Source: Leishmania infantum JPCM5
Lineage: Eukaryota; Euglenozoa; Kinetoplastea; Trypanosomatida; Trypanosomatidae
Reading direction: 5' to 3'
Assembly (NCBI RefSeq): GCF_000002875.2
Contig: NC_009416.2
Coordinates: 7,501-71,500, forward strand
DNA length: 64,000 nucleotides
Shown: positions 20,181-29,151 of the stretch, in pieces
Layout: every line of letters begins with the position of its first letter
Position numbering within the stretch: position 1 is the stretch's first letter
Notes under the pieces: model-generated
What the model was told of the DNA's origin: nothing
The model's database searches: none
Seen by the model: only the letters and a program-made list of their open reading frames with translations
Made by a program: the position numbers and the translations under genes

Positions 20181-21104
20181 GATGGCGACGCAGCTGCCGC
20201 TGCCACGTCAATGGCAGCGCCCCCCACAAGCACTCGTTGCTGAGGAAGGGAAAGAAGGAGTGGTGCAGACCGCAGTAATTTTCTTTGTTTTTGTCCGGCG
20301 TGGTGAACGCCTCAGCGCTGCGAAGCCGTACACGTTTATCCTAGTGAGCACACTTTCGGCCGATGGGGTCGTGGCCGGACGAATGTGTGGGTGTAAGAAC
20401 GACTCTCGCAAAAGCCCCTGGGTCAGCACAGAGTGCAGGCGGCAGCAGCAGATGGCGAGAGAACAAGAGGAAGTGAGACGAAATGCACACGAAGATGAGG
20501 GGCACAAGGCGACGAAGAGAGGAACGCATGAGAACATGCACGGAGAGAAAAAAAGACGACATCAACGCGCTGAATGTGCGGAACAGAGGCAGTGGAGTCA
20601 CGTGTCCCATCGCATGGTGCTTTCTTCTCGCCCTCTGCCCATCTTTGTCCCCCCCCCAAGACGTGACCAGTTGCGGGATACGCAGTCCGCGTGGGGCTCA
20701 AAGTCAACGAAGACCGAAGAAAAGCAGATAGAAAGGCAGAGCGACGCCTGGTCCACCATGTTTTCTTCCGCATCCCAGTCTCCCCCGGCTGTCCTCACGT
20801 TTCGCACGAAGAGAAAAGGCGGCGCGCTAATGGAAAGTCGGTGCCGCCATGGCTGCATGTGCAGCTGGTGGAGCCTGATCGATGAGTCTTCTAAAGAGGA
20901 GTGGTCGATGTACTCGTTGCTGAATGCGCGAACCTCCTTTTGACACGTTTAATCACAACGAAAACTGGCCCCTTACACTCTCTACGCCAACTTTATTCTC
21001 TCTCCGCTCCCGATCTGCTCCTCCCCCCCCCTCCGCTCGCACTTACAAGGGGGAGTATGAACGTGAAGGAGGGTGAAAGACGGAAAGGTGGGGCGGTGCG
21101 TAGA
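20181..21104. other. Spacer, 924 bp
   Basis: Syntaxin leader at the left and NMT 3' UTR, with the order reading right to left on the minus strand reversed in this description: the stretch next to 20181 is the syntaxin leader and the stretch next to 21104 is the 3' UTR of NMT. A 254-codon plus-strand frame (20179-20943) shows no family resemblance. No repeat or RNA gene was recognised. Confidence 0.55.
20240..20265 (-). promoter_or_regulatory. Candidate trans-splice acceptor of the syntaxin gene
   Basis: On the minus strand a polypyrimidine run (CTCCTTCTTTCCCTTCCTC) ends directly in AG at 20241-20240. There is no other AG between tract and dinucleotide. The spliced-leader exon would join at about 20239, leaving a 59-nt leader before the ATG. 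Confidence 0.6.
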
Positions 21105-22370
21105 CTACAACATCACCAAGGCAACCTGAGAAGGCTTGATCTTTGGATACGCCCAGTTGTAGAAGTAATAGCGAAGATGACCGTCGCCGGCGCCAAACTT
21201 GAGCTGCTCAACGAACGACCGGTTGTCGAGGATCTCTACCATATTGCACACGTCGAAGCCGCGTGAGTGCGCCACGATCAAAAGGTCGAGAATGAGTTGA
21301 TGCAAAGGCATACTCGTTGCCGCATAGTAGTGAACGTAAGCTGCGTTCAGAATGTTATAATTGCTGTTCCCAATCACGGTCGATGGAATTCGATAGAAGG
21401 AAAAGAAGTCCGTCACCTTCTTATCGTTTTCCACCACGTAGGTGAAGACCACACCGTCGCGCGGAAGGAGGTAGTGGCTGATCTCGGCATCGCTAAAGAC
21501 GGGACCTACATCGAAGTTGTCCAGGTAGTTCATGAGAATTCGCCGTACCTGCGGAACGTCAGATGGCTTCATTTCACGAAGACCAGAGTTCTTTGGCGCG
21601 TTCGGCAGCTGGTAGTTGCGCTTCAGCATCGCCATTGGGTTCTGAAACTTCTGGTACTGTGCAGGAATGCCGCTGAAGCGGATCTCCACAAGCTTCTCGG
21701 GGTTCAGGCTGCGGTGGAAGTACTGCCCTGATGCATACGGAGTGGGTAGCAGCACACCAGCTGTGTACACCGCCTGCCACACGTTGGTGCGGTTCACGCG
21801 GCGCGTCACCTCTTTGATCAAAATAGGGGCAAGCCGCTTCTCCCGCAGTTGCTTGTGGACACAGAGAAAGTTGATTTCGCAGATGTGACGGGGTGCATCA
21901 TACTTGGCCGCCTCCTCCTCTTGGCCCTTTTCCTGTGCTTTCACTTTCATGTACTTGGGGGTGCCCATGCGCAACGTCACGGGAACGCCGGCAATGAAGG
22001 CCAGCAGCTTCTTATCCGCCTTCCGGCGAACGGCAACGTGCCAGTCCGGGATGTAGCTCGGTGGGCATAGTGCCCACTGAAGAAACTCCTCGGAGTAGTT
22101 GAAACGAAACATACTGTCGTCGTCCTCGACGTAGTTATCGCGGAGAAGCTCGTAAATTGCGTGAATGTCATCGGCCGCCTCCATGTTTGGCGTCCACCAC
22201 TCAAATGTGCTGGCGATCGGGTATGGTTCCTCAGGAATATCGGCTACCGTTTTTGGCTCGTCCATCGGACCGGCGAACACGATTTTCTCCGTCTCATCTT
22301 CCGTCTGCGGTACGGGCTGTGTGCTCCAGAATGCATGCGCAGCGTCAGAGTTCGATGGATTGCGAGACAT
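21105..22370 (-). CDS. NMT: Glycylpeptide N-myristoyltransferase
   Basis: A full-length 421-residue N-myristoyltransferase. It transfers myristate from myristoyl-CoA to the N-terminal glycine of proteins in the cytosol and is essential in Leishmania and trypanosomes. Recognisable segments are the N-terminal AHAFWSTQPVPQ, the FEWWTPN block, FNYSEEFLQWAL, the CoA-binding region EINFLCVHKQLREKRLAPIL (signature EINFLCVHK), the peptide-groove segment DFFSFYRIPS, and the near-terminal FGAGDGHLRYYFYNW containing the KFGxGDG signature. It ends VALVML, consistent with the family's use of the C-terminal carboxylate as catalytic base. No insertion or break is visible. The gene immediately upstream in the unit encodes a protein that starts MGGSS and could be a substrate. 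Confidence 0.98.
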   Translation of the reverse strand: MSRNPSNSDAAHAFWSTQPVPQTEDETEKIVFAGPMDEPKTVADIPEEPYPIASTFEWWTPNMEAADDIHAIYELLRDNYVEDDDSMFRFNYSEEFLQWALCPPSYIPDWHVAVRRKADKKLLAFIAGVPVTLRMGTPKYMKVKAQEKGQEEEAAKYDAPRHICEINFLCVHKQLREKRLAPILIKEVTRRVNRTNVWQAVYTAGVLLPTPYASGQYFHRSLNPEKLVEIRFSGIPAQYQKFQNPMAMLKRNYQLPNAPKNSGLREMKPSDVPQVRRILMNYLDNFDVGPVFSDAEISHYLLPRDGVVFTYVVENDKKVTDFFSFYRIPSTVIGNSNYNILNAAYVHYYAATSMPLHQLILDLLIVAHSRGFDVCNMVEILDNRSFVEQLKFGAGDGHLRYYFYNWAYPKIKPSQVALVML

Positions 22371-23144
22371 CGCGGTATTCGTGTGCGTGTGCGTACAGCC
22401 GTGCAGTCGCCCCTACTTGAGTCAAGCAAAACCCAGAAGAAGATTGAGGTGCAGCTACGTAGCACACACGCACACACAAAGGCGCAAGCTAGCGAAAAAG
22501 ACAGAGCTGAGGTGCAGGGGAGACGAGGGAGAAAGATCGTGTTACAGTGGGGGATGAGAGGAAAGCAACAGGAGAGGAGAGGGCAAGAGAAAAGCTAGTC
22601 GCAAAGGACGAAAGTAGTCGGTTGACGAAGGTCGGGAATATGGCGAGCGTTCCAAGAGGATGGGAAGAAGCAAAATAAAAAAAACATTGACACCCCCTCA
22701 ACACACGTAAGCACGCGCACACAGCCGCACGGTGATACGCATACTTCGTGGAACGCCACTGGCAAAAGAGAAGGCGCGAGCAGAGGGAGGATTGAGACGC
22801 GGGGCCCCTTGAGCTGGGTCTCCGCTGCATCTGGAGTCGTCATCACTCTTCTCCCCAACCATCCGAGCGACTCACTGCAAAAAGAAAAAGCAGCATCAAC
22901 TCGTTCCACAATCTAGCCATTAACAGCAAGGCTATCACTTGCAGCTCCAGTGGTGCTTTTCAAAGAAACCACAAAGACGGCAGCTGCAGAAGAAAGGAAC
23001 GAGCGCGTCGAGGGCGACACGAGCACGTGAAAACGAGGCGGAAACGATCAGAGAACGGTGCATATGCGCCGTGGAACTCTATACTTCACTCATCTCTCTT
23101 CTTCAATTTTTTCTGAAAGGTGCAAAAAAGCCCCAAGGCTCACA
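22371..23144. other. Spacer, 774 bp (NMT leader side)
   Basis: This carries the NMT leader with a candidate splice acceptor at 22507-22538 and a second long pyrimidine tract on the minus strand at about 22,556-22,595. Dinucleotide-like ACAC runs occur near 22,460. No gene was recognised. Confidence 0.6.
22507..22538 (-). promoter_or_regulatory. Candidate trans-splice acceptor of NMT
   Basis: On the minus strand a pyrimidine-rich run (TTTCTCCCTCGTCTCCCC) is followed by an AG at 22508-22507. A leader of about 136 nt would precede the NMT ATG. AG dinucleotides nearer the ATG lack an adjacent tract. Confidence 0.5.
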
Positions 23145-23746
23145 GTGTGTGTTTTGCTGTTCAACGCATTCGTTTCTCTGCCACTCCAACACAGGGCAAG
23201 CTCCGCTCCACCCACGGCCTGTCACAGTCCCACCCCGCGTCGCGCGAAGAAGCGGCAGGCACGCGGTGCAGCAGTGCTGCCGACTCAGCCATCTGAGCAC
23301 GGCCATCTGCCCTCGAGCTCTACCCCACCCACCCGCCGCCTCGCCGGCCGCCAGCTCGTGCCTCCCTCCCTTCTCGGAATGGGCGCGGGCGCCGCTGCCC
23401 CCGCCCTCCCCCCGCCCGCACACCAGTGGGCGGTGTAGGGGCCCGGGCGGGTTACTCTCGAGACGCGGTGACACGCTGCCGAACCATATGGATGGCACAC
23501 GCGTGTTCACTGTCGCCGGTCGCCCCGACGCAACGCCCGGCCAGGACCCGACCAACTACATCAGCAGCGATACGTCGCCCGGACTTCCAGCACGGCGCCG
23601 GCGCCGGCGACCCTGTCACCACCACAGGTGGTTCGGCACTTCGCAAGGAATGAGGGGGTCCGGGCTGCTTGGCTTTGCCGCCGAGTAGAGTAGTGAGCCC
23701 TGTAGCGCCATGCATTGAGGTGCCTCTCCTCCTCTCCCCCGTCATC
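23145..23746 (+). repeat. Dispersed repeat copy 2, probable SIDER2-type retroposon
   Basis: The core (23,180 to about 23,705) is identical to copy 1 except for one base that I can see (C for T near 23290). The 3' segment diverges only in the last ~40 bases. The 5' flank is the alternative type (TTTTGCTGTTCAACGCATTC), shared with copy 3 and not with copy 1. It lies between the stop of the 24604-25518 gene and NMT, so probably in the former's 3' UTR, and reads against transcription. Confidence 0.7.
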
Positions 23747-24603
23747 CGGGCGGAAAGCAGAGAGGTGCCGAAATATATGAAGTTTCACAACGGCTCACAT
23801 CCGCGTGCGTGGAATGCCAAAGGGGCACAGCAAAGAGACTCACACGTCAAGATGTCATGGTAGGATGCACACAAAGGTCTGAGTGAATCGGGCAATAGAG
23901 AAATATGGAGAGAGGAAAACGGAGGTGGCAGGTAATGAAAAAGGGCGGGATAGACGAGGTCGATAAAGAGCAGAACCTGCGGTGACGACGAGCTATACTT
24001 TGTTAATTGTCTCTGTAAGGCACCAATCTCGCATTGGATGGGGTGTCGTGCACCCCTTTGGCAGTGTCCTATACGGCTGTCCAAGCCGTTACGTGTATTG
24101 AGAGTTTTCCACCAGGCGGCAAGATGGGTGCTCTCTCCTTCCCTCTCTGCCTGTAGGGAGGGGTGTGTTCAGTCAAGTGCGAGAGGCTGGTGGCGAGGAT
24201 TGTCAAGGCGCTTCCTCTTGGCGTGCCTTACTTGTGCAGTGGCATCCTCTTTGATGACTTGAACGGCGGTGTTTCGAGCAAAAACCTGCTCGAGGCCGTT
24301 CTTACTTTGTTTCGACGGTGTTCCCTCTCCCTGCATGGGCACGACCCGGTATACGTGCTTCTGAGAAATCGAGTCCCTGGAGGAGGGGGGGGGGCTGCGC
24401 TTCGTCGCGCTGTTTCGTCTTCACACACGCTTCGTCGGAGAAGGGGTGTGTTCTGCGCATGCAACGCTGATACGCTTTTCCGCCGCCCATCCGTCACATC
24501 ACCTCACCGGTGCAACCCATCTCTGACTCAATTCAAAGACCACACTCACACGGAGGCGCAGCAGCGAATCGATGACGATGAAAGAACGTTATCGAGAGTA
24601 CCG
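23747..24603. other. Spacer, 857 bp (3' UTR of the MGGSS protein gene)
   Basis: A plus-strand frame starting at 24163 translates smoothly for about 75 codons, but it opposes transcription, continues antisense into the neighbouring gene and resembles no family. A small inverted repeat (TCGAGCA ... TGCTCGA, about 24,277-24,295) is present. No relic was recognised. Confidence 0.5.
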
Positions 24604-25518
24604 TTAGTTGATGAAGTCCGGCATATCCGGCATGTCCATCAGGTCTTGAAATGCGCGCGCGCACACCAGACCACCAAGCCAGAACTTGCAGAACCGGCGG
24701 CGTCGTGCCTCGGGCTCCGACACCCACCACACCTCCCACCCTTCCGGGATACTGCGAACGGTGCGGTGGTTCTCCACCAGGACTACTACAGCCTTTGCAG
24801 TCGTCACTGCTGCCCTGAGGCGCTGTCGCAGATCGCGGGCCGAAGCATTTTCTTGTATGGGACGGTGAAAAAGCCGCGACTGTGGACCGAAGAAGTCGCG
24901 GTTGATGCTCTGCAGCTCACGACTGAGCGCGTGCTCACTCTTCTCCGTGTCACCGCCACCAAAGCTGCCGTGCGGCGTGCGCGTGGCAGATAGCTCCATC
25001 ACATCAAAACGCCTGTCCAAATTACTCGCGGGGCGCGCCGTAACGGCAGTGTCCGCTGCTGCAACCACGGAAACGTTGCTAGTAGCAGCAGAAGGCGAAT
25101 ACAATGTCGGGTGCACAGGAGATGCGGCCGCGGAACCCACAACCACCAGGTCCGATGTGGGGAGAGGGGGAACAACAATGCGCTGAAGACGGTTCTTGTT
25201 CCACTTTGGCATGTGCTCGGTCGCGAAGAGGCCGCGGCGAAAGGAGAGCTGCGTCCGGCGATAGCGGAAGATGTGTGCGTGGCGGAACCGCACAAACGAC
25301 GGGTACGCCCCCCAAAATGAAAGCGTGAGAAACATCACGCCGGAGGCATACAGGTAGGTGTTGTACACGTAGGAAGCCTGCTCCAGGAGGGGATCCACGA
25401 GTGTCTGAAACGGGTTCTGGTTCTCCTCCATGATCCGCTCAATCAGCTTCCTGTCACGCTCCTCCTCCTCACGGTCGTGCTTCGTCCGCACGCCGATGGT
25501 GTCGGAGCTGCCTCCCAT
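24604..25518 (-). CDS. Conserved-type membrane protein with N-myristoylation-like start
   Basis: I take the start at 25518 (MGGSSDTIGVRTKHD), giving 304 residues; the 66 open codons above it look like leader and the extreme upstream codon is not supported. The N-terminus Met-Gly-Gly-Ser-Ser fits the consensus for N-myristoylation (Gly2, Ser at position 5 or 6). It is followed by a charged helix (DREEEERDRKLIERIMEE) and one hydrophobic segment at about residues 56-75 (YLYASGVMFLTLSFWGAY). A basic segment (RYRRTQLSFRRG) follows, then a low-complexity Ala/Val/Thr stretch and a C-terminal part ending DLMDMPDMPDFIN with basic RRRRFCKFWLGG. I do not recognise a family. Myristoylation plus one transmembrane span suggests a membrane-tethered protein, location unknown. 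Confidence 0.65.
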   Translation of the reverse strand: MGGSSDTIGVRTKHDREEEERDRKLIERIMEENQNPFQTLVDPLLEQASYVYNTYLYASGVMFLTLSFWGAYPSFVRFRHAHIFRYRRTQLSFRRGLFATEHMPKWNKNRLQRIVVPPLPTSDLVVVGSAAASPVHPTLYSPSAATSNVSVVAAADTAVTARPASNLDRRFDVMELSATRTPHGSFGGGDTEKSEHALSRELQSINRDFFGPQSRLFHRPIQENASARDLRQRLRAAVTTAKAVVVLVENHRTVRSIPEGWEVWWVSEPEARRRRFCKFWLGGLVCARAFQDLMDMPDMPDFIN

Positions 25519-26425
25519 TTCGGCTGGAATGAATCGTGCACGCGGAGAGAGCAGAGGAGTGGAGACTGTTGGGCAGGTGCATTGCCTGGGCGTGGTGGAT
25601 ATTTCAAAGCGCAACGTCCTCTGCGACCGACGTGGTAGTGACTCCGTGTAGACCGACGAACAGAGATTAACTACAAGCCTGCAACGGTTGTGTCGGCACG
25701 AGCCACATTCACGCACCCTTTCTTGTTCGCCGCAGCGGCCGACGCGTGACTGAGAAAGAGAGACGGCAACGCCTCAGGGAAGCAGGCAGGCGCGTGGCCG
25801 TCTAGCAGGGCACCGCAACAGCGTGGGCAAGGGGAGGATTTTCAAAGGAAGATGCGCCGATGAACGAAGCCGAGAAGACAGCTTATTCTACTGTGCGTGT
25901 GCTGCTGCTGCTGCTGCTGTTGTGTTTACTTGAAGGCAGGATAAAGGAAGCGAAAGGGCGATTCAATGATAAAAGTTCCTTGCTGAGAAGAGCTGTTGCG
26001 CTGCACGAAACCGCACGTGAAGCGACGTGTGTCACCTACCTCGTCTTTCTTGCCAAGAGGCGGCCTCCACAAAGCAGAATAAAATGACTCATCGCAAGCC
26101 AGCTCGTTTTTGCTAATAGAAATCACAACAGCAGACACGGCAGAAGATGGTGGTGCGAAACGCAGCGCTACGTTATCGCACCGTATTCTTTTGTAGCGTG
26201 CAATTTTTGTGAATTTCTGCCTCTGGCGGGGCTGGAGTTACCTGACTAGAGACACTCACAACGCCTACGCGCCGCATCCATAACGCAGTCAAAGGGAAAC
26301 AAGAGGAAGAGCAGCAGTACACATCAACTGCGCCATGGAGAGGCACAGGGTGACACGCGTACACCCGCACATGTTCCAGCACACCAAGTACTCAAATAGG
26401 AATAGAACGACGAGGCAGCAGTTGT
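25519..26425. other. Spacer, 907 bp
   Basis: Leader side of the preceding gene, with a (CTG)6 microsatellite at 25902-25919. No gene or dispersed repeat was recognised. Confidence 0.6.
25902..25919. repeat. (CTG)6 microsatellite
   Basis: Six uninterrupted CTG units on the plus strand, CAG on the transcribed strand, in a spacer. Confidence 0.9.
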
Positions 26426-26930
26426 CTAAGCCTGCTGCGTCAAAGCAGTGAGACGAGATTTTCGGAGCCCATCACAAAAAAAAATTGTCTCCGGCGCATT
26501 GTGCTTTTTCATCTCCACAGCCAGACCATTAGTGAGCATTTCCTCGACAACGAAGTACGCCTTCTCGAGGTGGTACATGACCTCCAGCTCGCAAGTCCTT
26601 TCAAAAGTACGTGTCAAAACGATCGACGGCCGCTTGAATGAGTCCCGTGATGGCCAGGTCGTTCTCTTGATGAGCCTCGCAGCTGACAACAGCGTTCTGG
26701 CAAAGAACGCTGTCAGCGCCAAGGATAAAGTAAAGGAATGCGTATGGACCTTAGATGACGCTGTGGTTAAGGTGATCCAGAAAGTTGCGGTCGTCCTCAC
26801 GTCAGCACAGGCATGTGCGGTCTGCTTCACTTTCCAGAGCAGCGCGGGTGCCTAGAAGGATGAGGTGACGTTAGTGGGAAAATCGCATCCCCTCGTGCTT
26901 CTCCATCCAAATTACAAACTCGATTGTCAT
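26426..26930 (-). pseudogene. Sigma-adaptin (AP-complex small subunit) pseudogene
   Basis: Reading the minus strand from 26930, the first 19 codons (MTIEFVIWMEKHEGMRFS) match the start of clathrin-adaptor sigma subunits, which begin with M.EFV...KxGxxRxS, and then hit a stop. Further on, another frame gives RNFLDHLNHSVI, a stop where the family has YRRY, then PYAFLYFILGADS. After an insert comes ENDLAITGLIQAAVDRFDTYF, the family's ENELLTLE.IH.FVE.LDxYF segment. A frameshift follows immediately, and the next frame reads CELEVMYHLEKAYFVVEEML, equivalent to CELDLIFNF.KAYxxLDEML. The order and spacing of every sigma landmark are kept, so identification is firm, but two or more stops and frame changes exclude a working protein. 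Which AP complex (1-5) it served is not decidable by eye. Confidence 0.85.
26682..26717. repeat. Inverted duplication hairpin inside the sigma-adaptin relic
   Basis: GCTGAC (26682-26687) and AGCGTTCT (26691-26698), separated by a three-base bulge, are complementary to AGAACGCT (26704-26711) and GTCAGC (26712-26717) across a five-base loop: 14 paired bases in all. It coincides with extra codons in the relic, at a place where sigma subunits have no extra residues. Confidence 0.8.
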
Positions 26931-28455
26931 TCAGCCGCTGGTGTTTTGGTGAACGTGGGCTCCTTCTCCACACCTCCCTTTTCGGGCACGAGAGGATGCC
27001 CGTCAGCAGAATGGCACGTCACCAACGCGAGTAAAAACGCACGCACACACACACACAAGATCGTCCTCTCTGAGAAAACAGAAAGGGAGAAGAGAGAAGT
27101 GAGACGAGAGCTCACAGCGGTGTGAAAGGCGCGCGCGTAGGCTGTCGCATTTGCACGAGAGTGGCCGGTTCAAGGATCAAATTGAAAGAAAACAACGGGG
27201 CAAGCGAGCTGGCGTTAGAGTAACTGGCAGGTGCTTTCAGAGCAGCGCATATTCTCATGGTAAGGGTGTGTTGCAAGGTCGGCGGTGACAGTGCTTGGGT
27301 TAAGAAAAGGCTCTTGAAAGTTCCCCATCGTTAGGGCGACCGTGAAGGAGGCGTACCAACAGGAGTAGCCGGTGAAGAGCAGAGCCAAAGAGAGAGAAGA
27401 GGGGGTGTCCACGGGAGAGAAGGAGAAACGACCTGTAGCAACCATGACGGAGAGGCAGTCACACAATACCCCTTGTCGCTGTTTTCGCTTCCCCGCACCC
27501 ATGCTTCATCTTGCACATTTAGCGGAGAGTCGAGTGCAGAGACTAACAGAAGAGAGCAGAAACGGAGGTCGAGAGGTGAAGGACCCACAGCACAAAGAGC
27601 CCAACTGCTTACTTGACTGAATTCAAGGAGAGCGCACAAGACTACGCTTTCATGCGACTCCCATCAGAGACGGTGCTTCGCTTGTCCATTGTCCCCTACC
27701 GCTTACATTTTATTAGCCTGGCAGTCCTTGTTGAAGCTCATTGGTGTTGTCCCCCACCCTCACCCCGTTTGTACGTGCGTTTCTTTTTCCGGCCAATATA
27801 GAGAAAGGGCGATACTCCTCTTTGTTGGACTTTTTTTCCTTCAGGAAAGTCGATAAAAAGACGCAGTGTGTGTGTGTGTGTGTGTGTGGTGAGACCCGAA
27901 GTCCGTAGAGGTGGAAGGAAGAATCACGAAGGAGGAGGAGGAGGAGTAGGGAGGGGCACAGTAAAAAGAAAAACAAAAAGCCTGTGAGACCAACAAACTG
28001 CAGAGACCTCTGCACACTAAAACACCCCCCTTAACCAAAGAAAAGCACATTCACCCGCAAAAAAAAAACGATTCGCGATCAGCTTCGCACGGCCCTGTGG
28101 AATGTACACCGTTTGTGGGCTCCACCTCGCACACGGCTGTGCAGATGAACGCCCTTGCCCGCGTGGTGTGAGGTGTGTGCATGGGTGCGGTTGTGTGTGA
28201 GACCACCTCTACGAAGAGGGCATCACCATTCGCTCCTTGGTGCGATGGATGTGTGGGGTCGAGCGCTGCATCGAGGGAAAGAGAGAGATGAAGAGCTACG
28301 ACGGAGAGCTTCGACTCCGCACACTCGCGTTCACACACCCGCACAAGAAAAGGACACTAGCAACCATCCTTGTATATACATAGAGCCGCCCCGCACCACC
28401 ACGGCATCGGACCTGTTAGAGAAAGCGTAGAGAGGAGTGGGCGGTGCGGCTACCG
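26931..28455. other. Spacer, 1.5 kb (3' UTR of the phosphatase gene)
   Basis: Mostly UTR-like skewed sequence with AC/GT microsatellites, including (GT)n at 27866-27888. Open frames of 95-102 codons at 27215-27639 and 27713-28344 have repetitive Ser/Leu or His/Thr composition and no family resemblance. No further trace of the sigma-adaptin relic was found. Confidence 0.6.
27866..27888. repeat. (GT)n microsatellite
   Basis: Eleven consecutive GT units on the plus strand in the 3' UTR region of the phosphatase gene; likely length-polymorphic. Confidence 0.9.
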
Positions 28456-29151
28456 TCACATCTCTGACTTGGCTGTGCTGCTTCGTGTGTAAGTTCGTAT
28501 AAGTGCATAAAAACGTGCTATGGGGACACGAACGTCGTCGCACCGCGTAAAATGCTCGCCGCATAGCATTCTGCCAAACATTTCCAAGCCCCTATCCGCC
28601 TGCATTCGCCCATAGTTCTCCTCATCTGTACGACCTGTTTGTGGCGCGAAGCGGGGAATGGCGAGTGCGTTCTGATGCGGATACACATTATCAGGTGCCG
28701 AGTCGTCCAGGATTAAGGCGGTGCGCTCCTCAAATTGAAAACCGTCCAGCATGCTGAGATTCTTTATTAAGCGCCCGTAGCCGTCGCCTACGCACGCGTC
28801 GCGGGTGTACCACCGAGACTCGTCAATAAGATTATCAGGCAGCAGCCACCGAAGCAGCGTCCGCGCGTACAGGTCCTCGCCGGCGGTGAAGATACGCATA
28901 TCGTAGTGCTCTGCGCACTGGTAAAGGAATTCATTCAACCCAGGTCGCCTAAACGCGTAGTAGGTCACACTGGGGTCGTCCTCCAGCGTGAATTGGAAGA
29001 AGTCTTCATTGGTGTCGATAAAAAACGTCGGTTTCTCAAAGTAACAGTGGACAAGAGTCTCGTCCATGTCTAAGAAAAGCGTCCGCCGGTGGTTATTAAC
29101 GCCCACGTACTCCTCTGGCTTCGTGAAGAACCGAGGTGGACCGTCGGCCAT
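28456..29151 (-). CDS. NLI-interacting-factor / FCP1-like (HAD) phosphatase
   Basis: A 231-residue protein that is essentially a single catalytic domain. The signature LFLDMDETLVHCYF near residues 24-37 gives the DxDxT/V nucleophile (Asp28) and general acid (Asp30). Downstream are the family's RPGLNEFLYQCAEHYDMRIF, FTAGEDLYARTLLRWLLP (motif II Thr), YTRDACVGDGYGRLIKNLS (the conserved Lys region) and LILDDSAPDNVYPHQNALAI with the DD pair of motif III/IV. In the FCP/SCP family such enzymes dephosphorylate Ser/Thr, including the RNA polymerase II C-terminal domain; trypanosomatids keep several small versions with unclear substrates. No transmembrane segment or targeting signal is visible. The C-terminal end (SSTAKSEM) is short and polar. 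Confidence 0.9.
   Translation of the reverse strand: MADGPPRFFTKPEEYVGVNNHRRTLFLDMDETLVHCYFEKPTFFIDTNEDFFQFTLEDDPSVTYYAFRRPGLNEFLYQCAEHYDMRIFTAGEDLYARTLLRWLLPDNLIDESRWYTRDACVGDGYGRLIKNLSMLDGFQFEERTALILDDSAPDNVYPHQNALAIPRFAPQTGRTDEENYGRMQADRGLEMFGRMLCGEHFTRCDDVRVPIARFYALIRTYTRSSTAKSEM

Noticed and set aside
24163..24993. 276-codon plus-strand frame with a smooth first 75 residues
   Set aside because: It opposes transcription, its second half is antisense to the gene at 24604-25518, and I find no family. A chance frame is more likely, although the first part deserves a similarity search.
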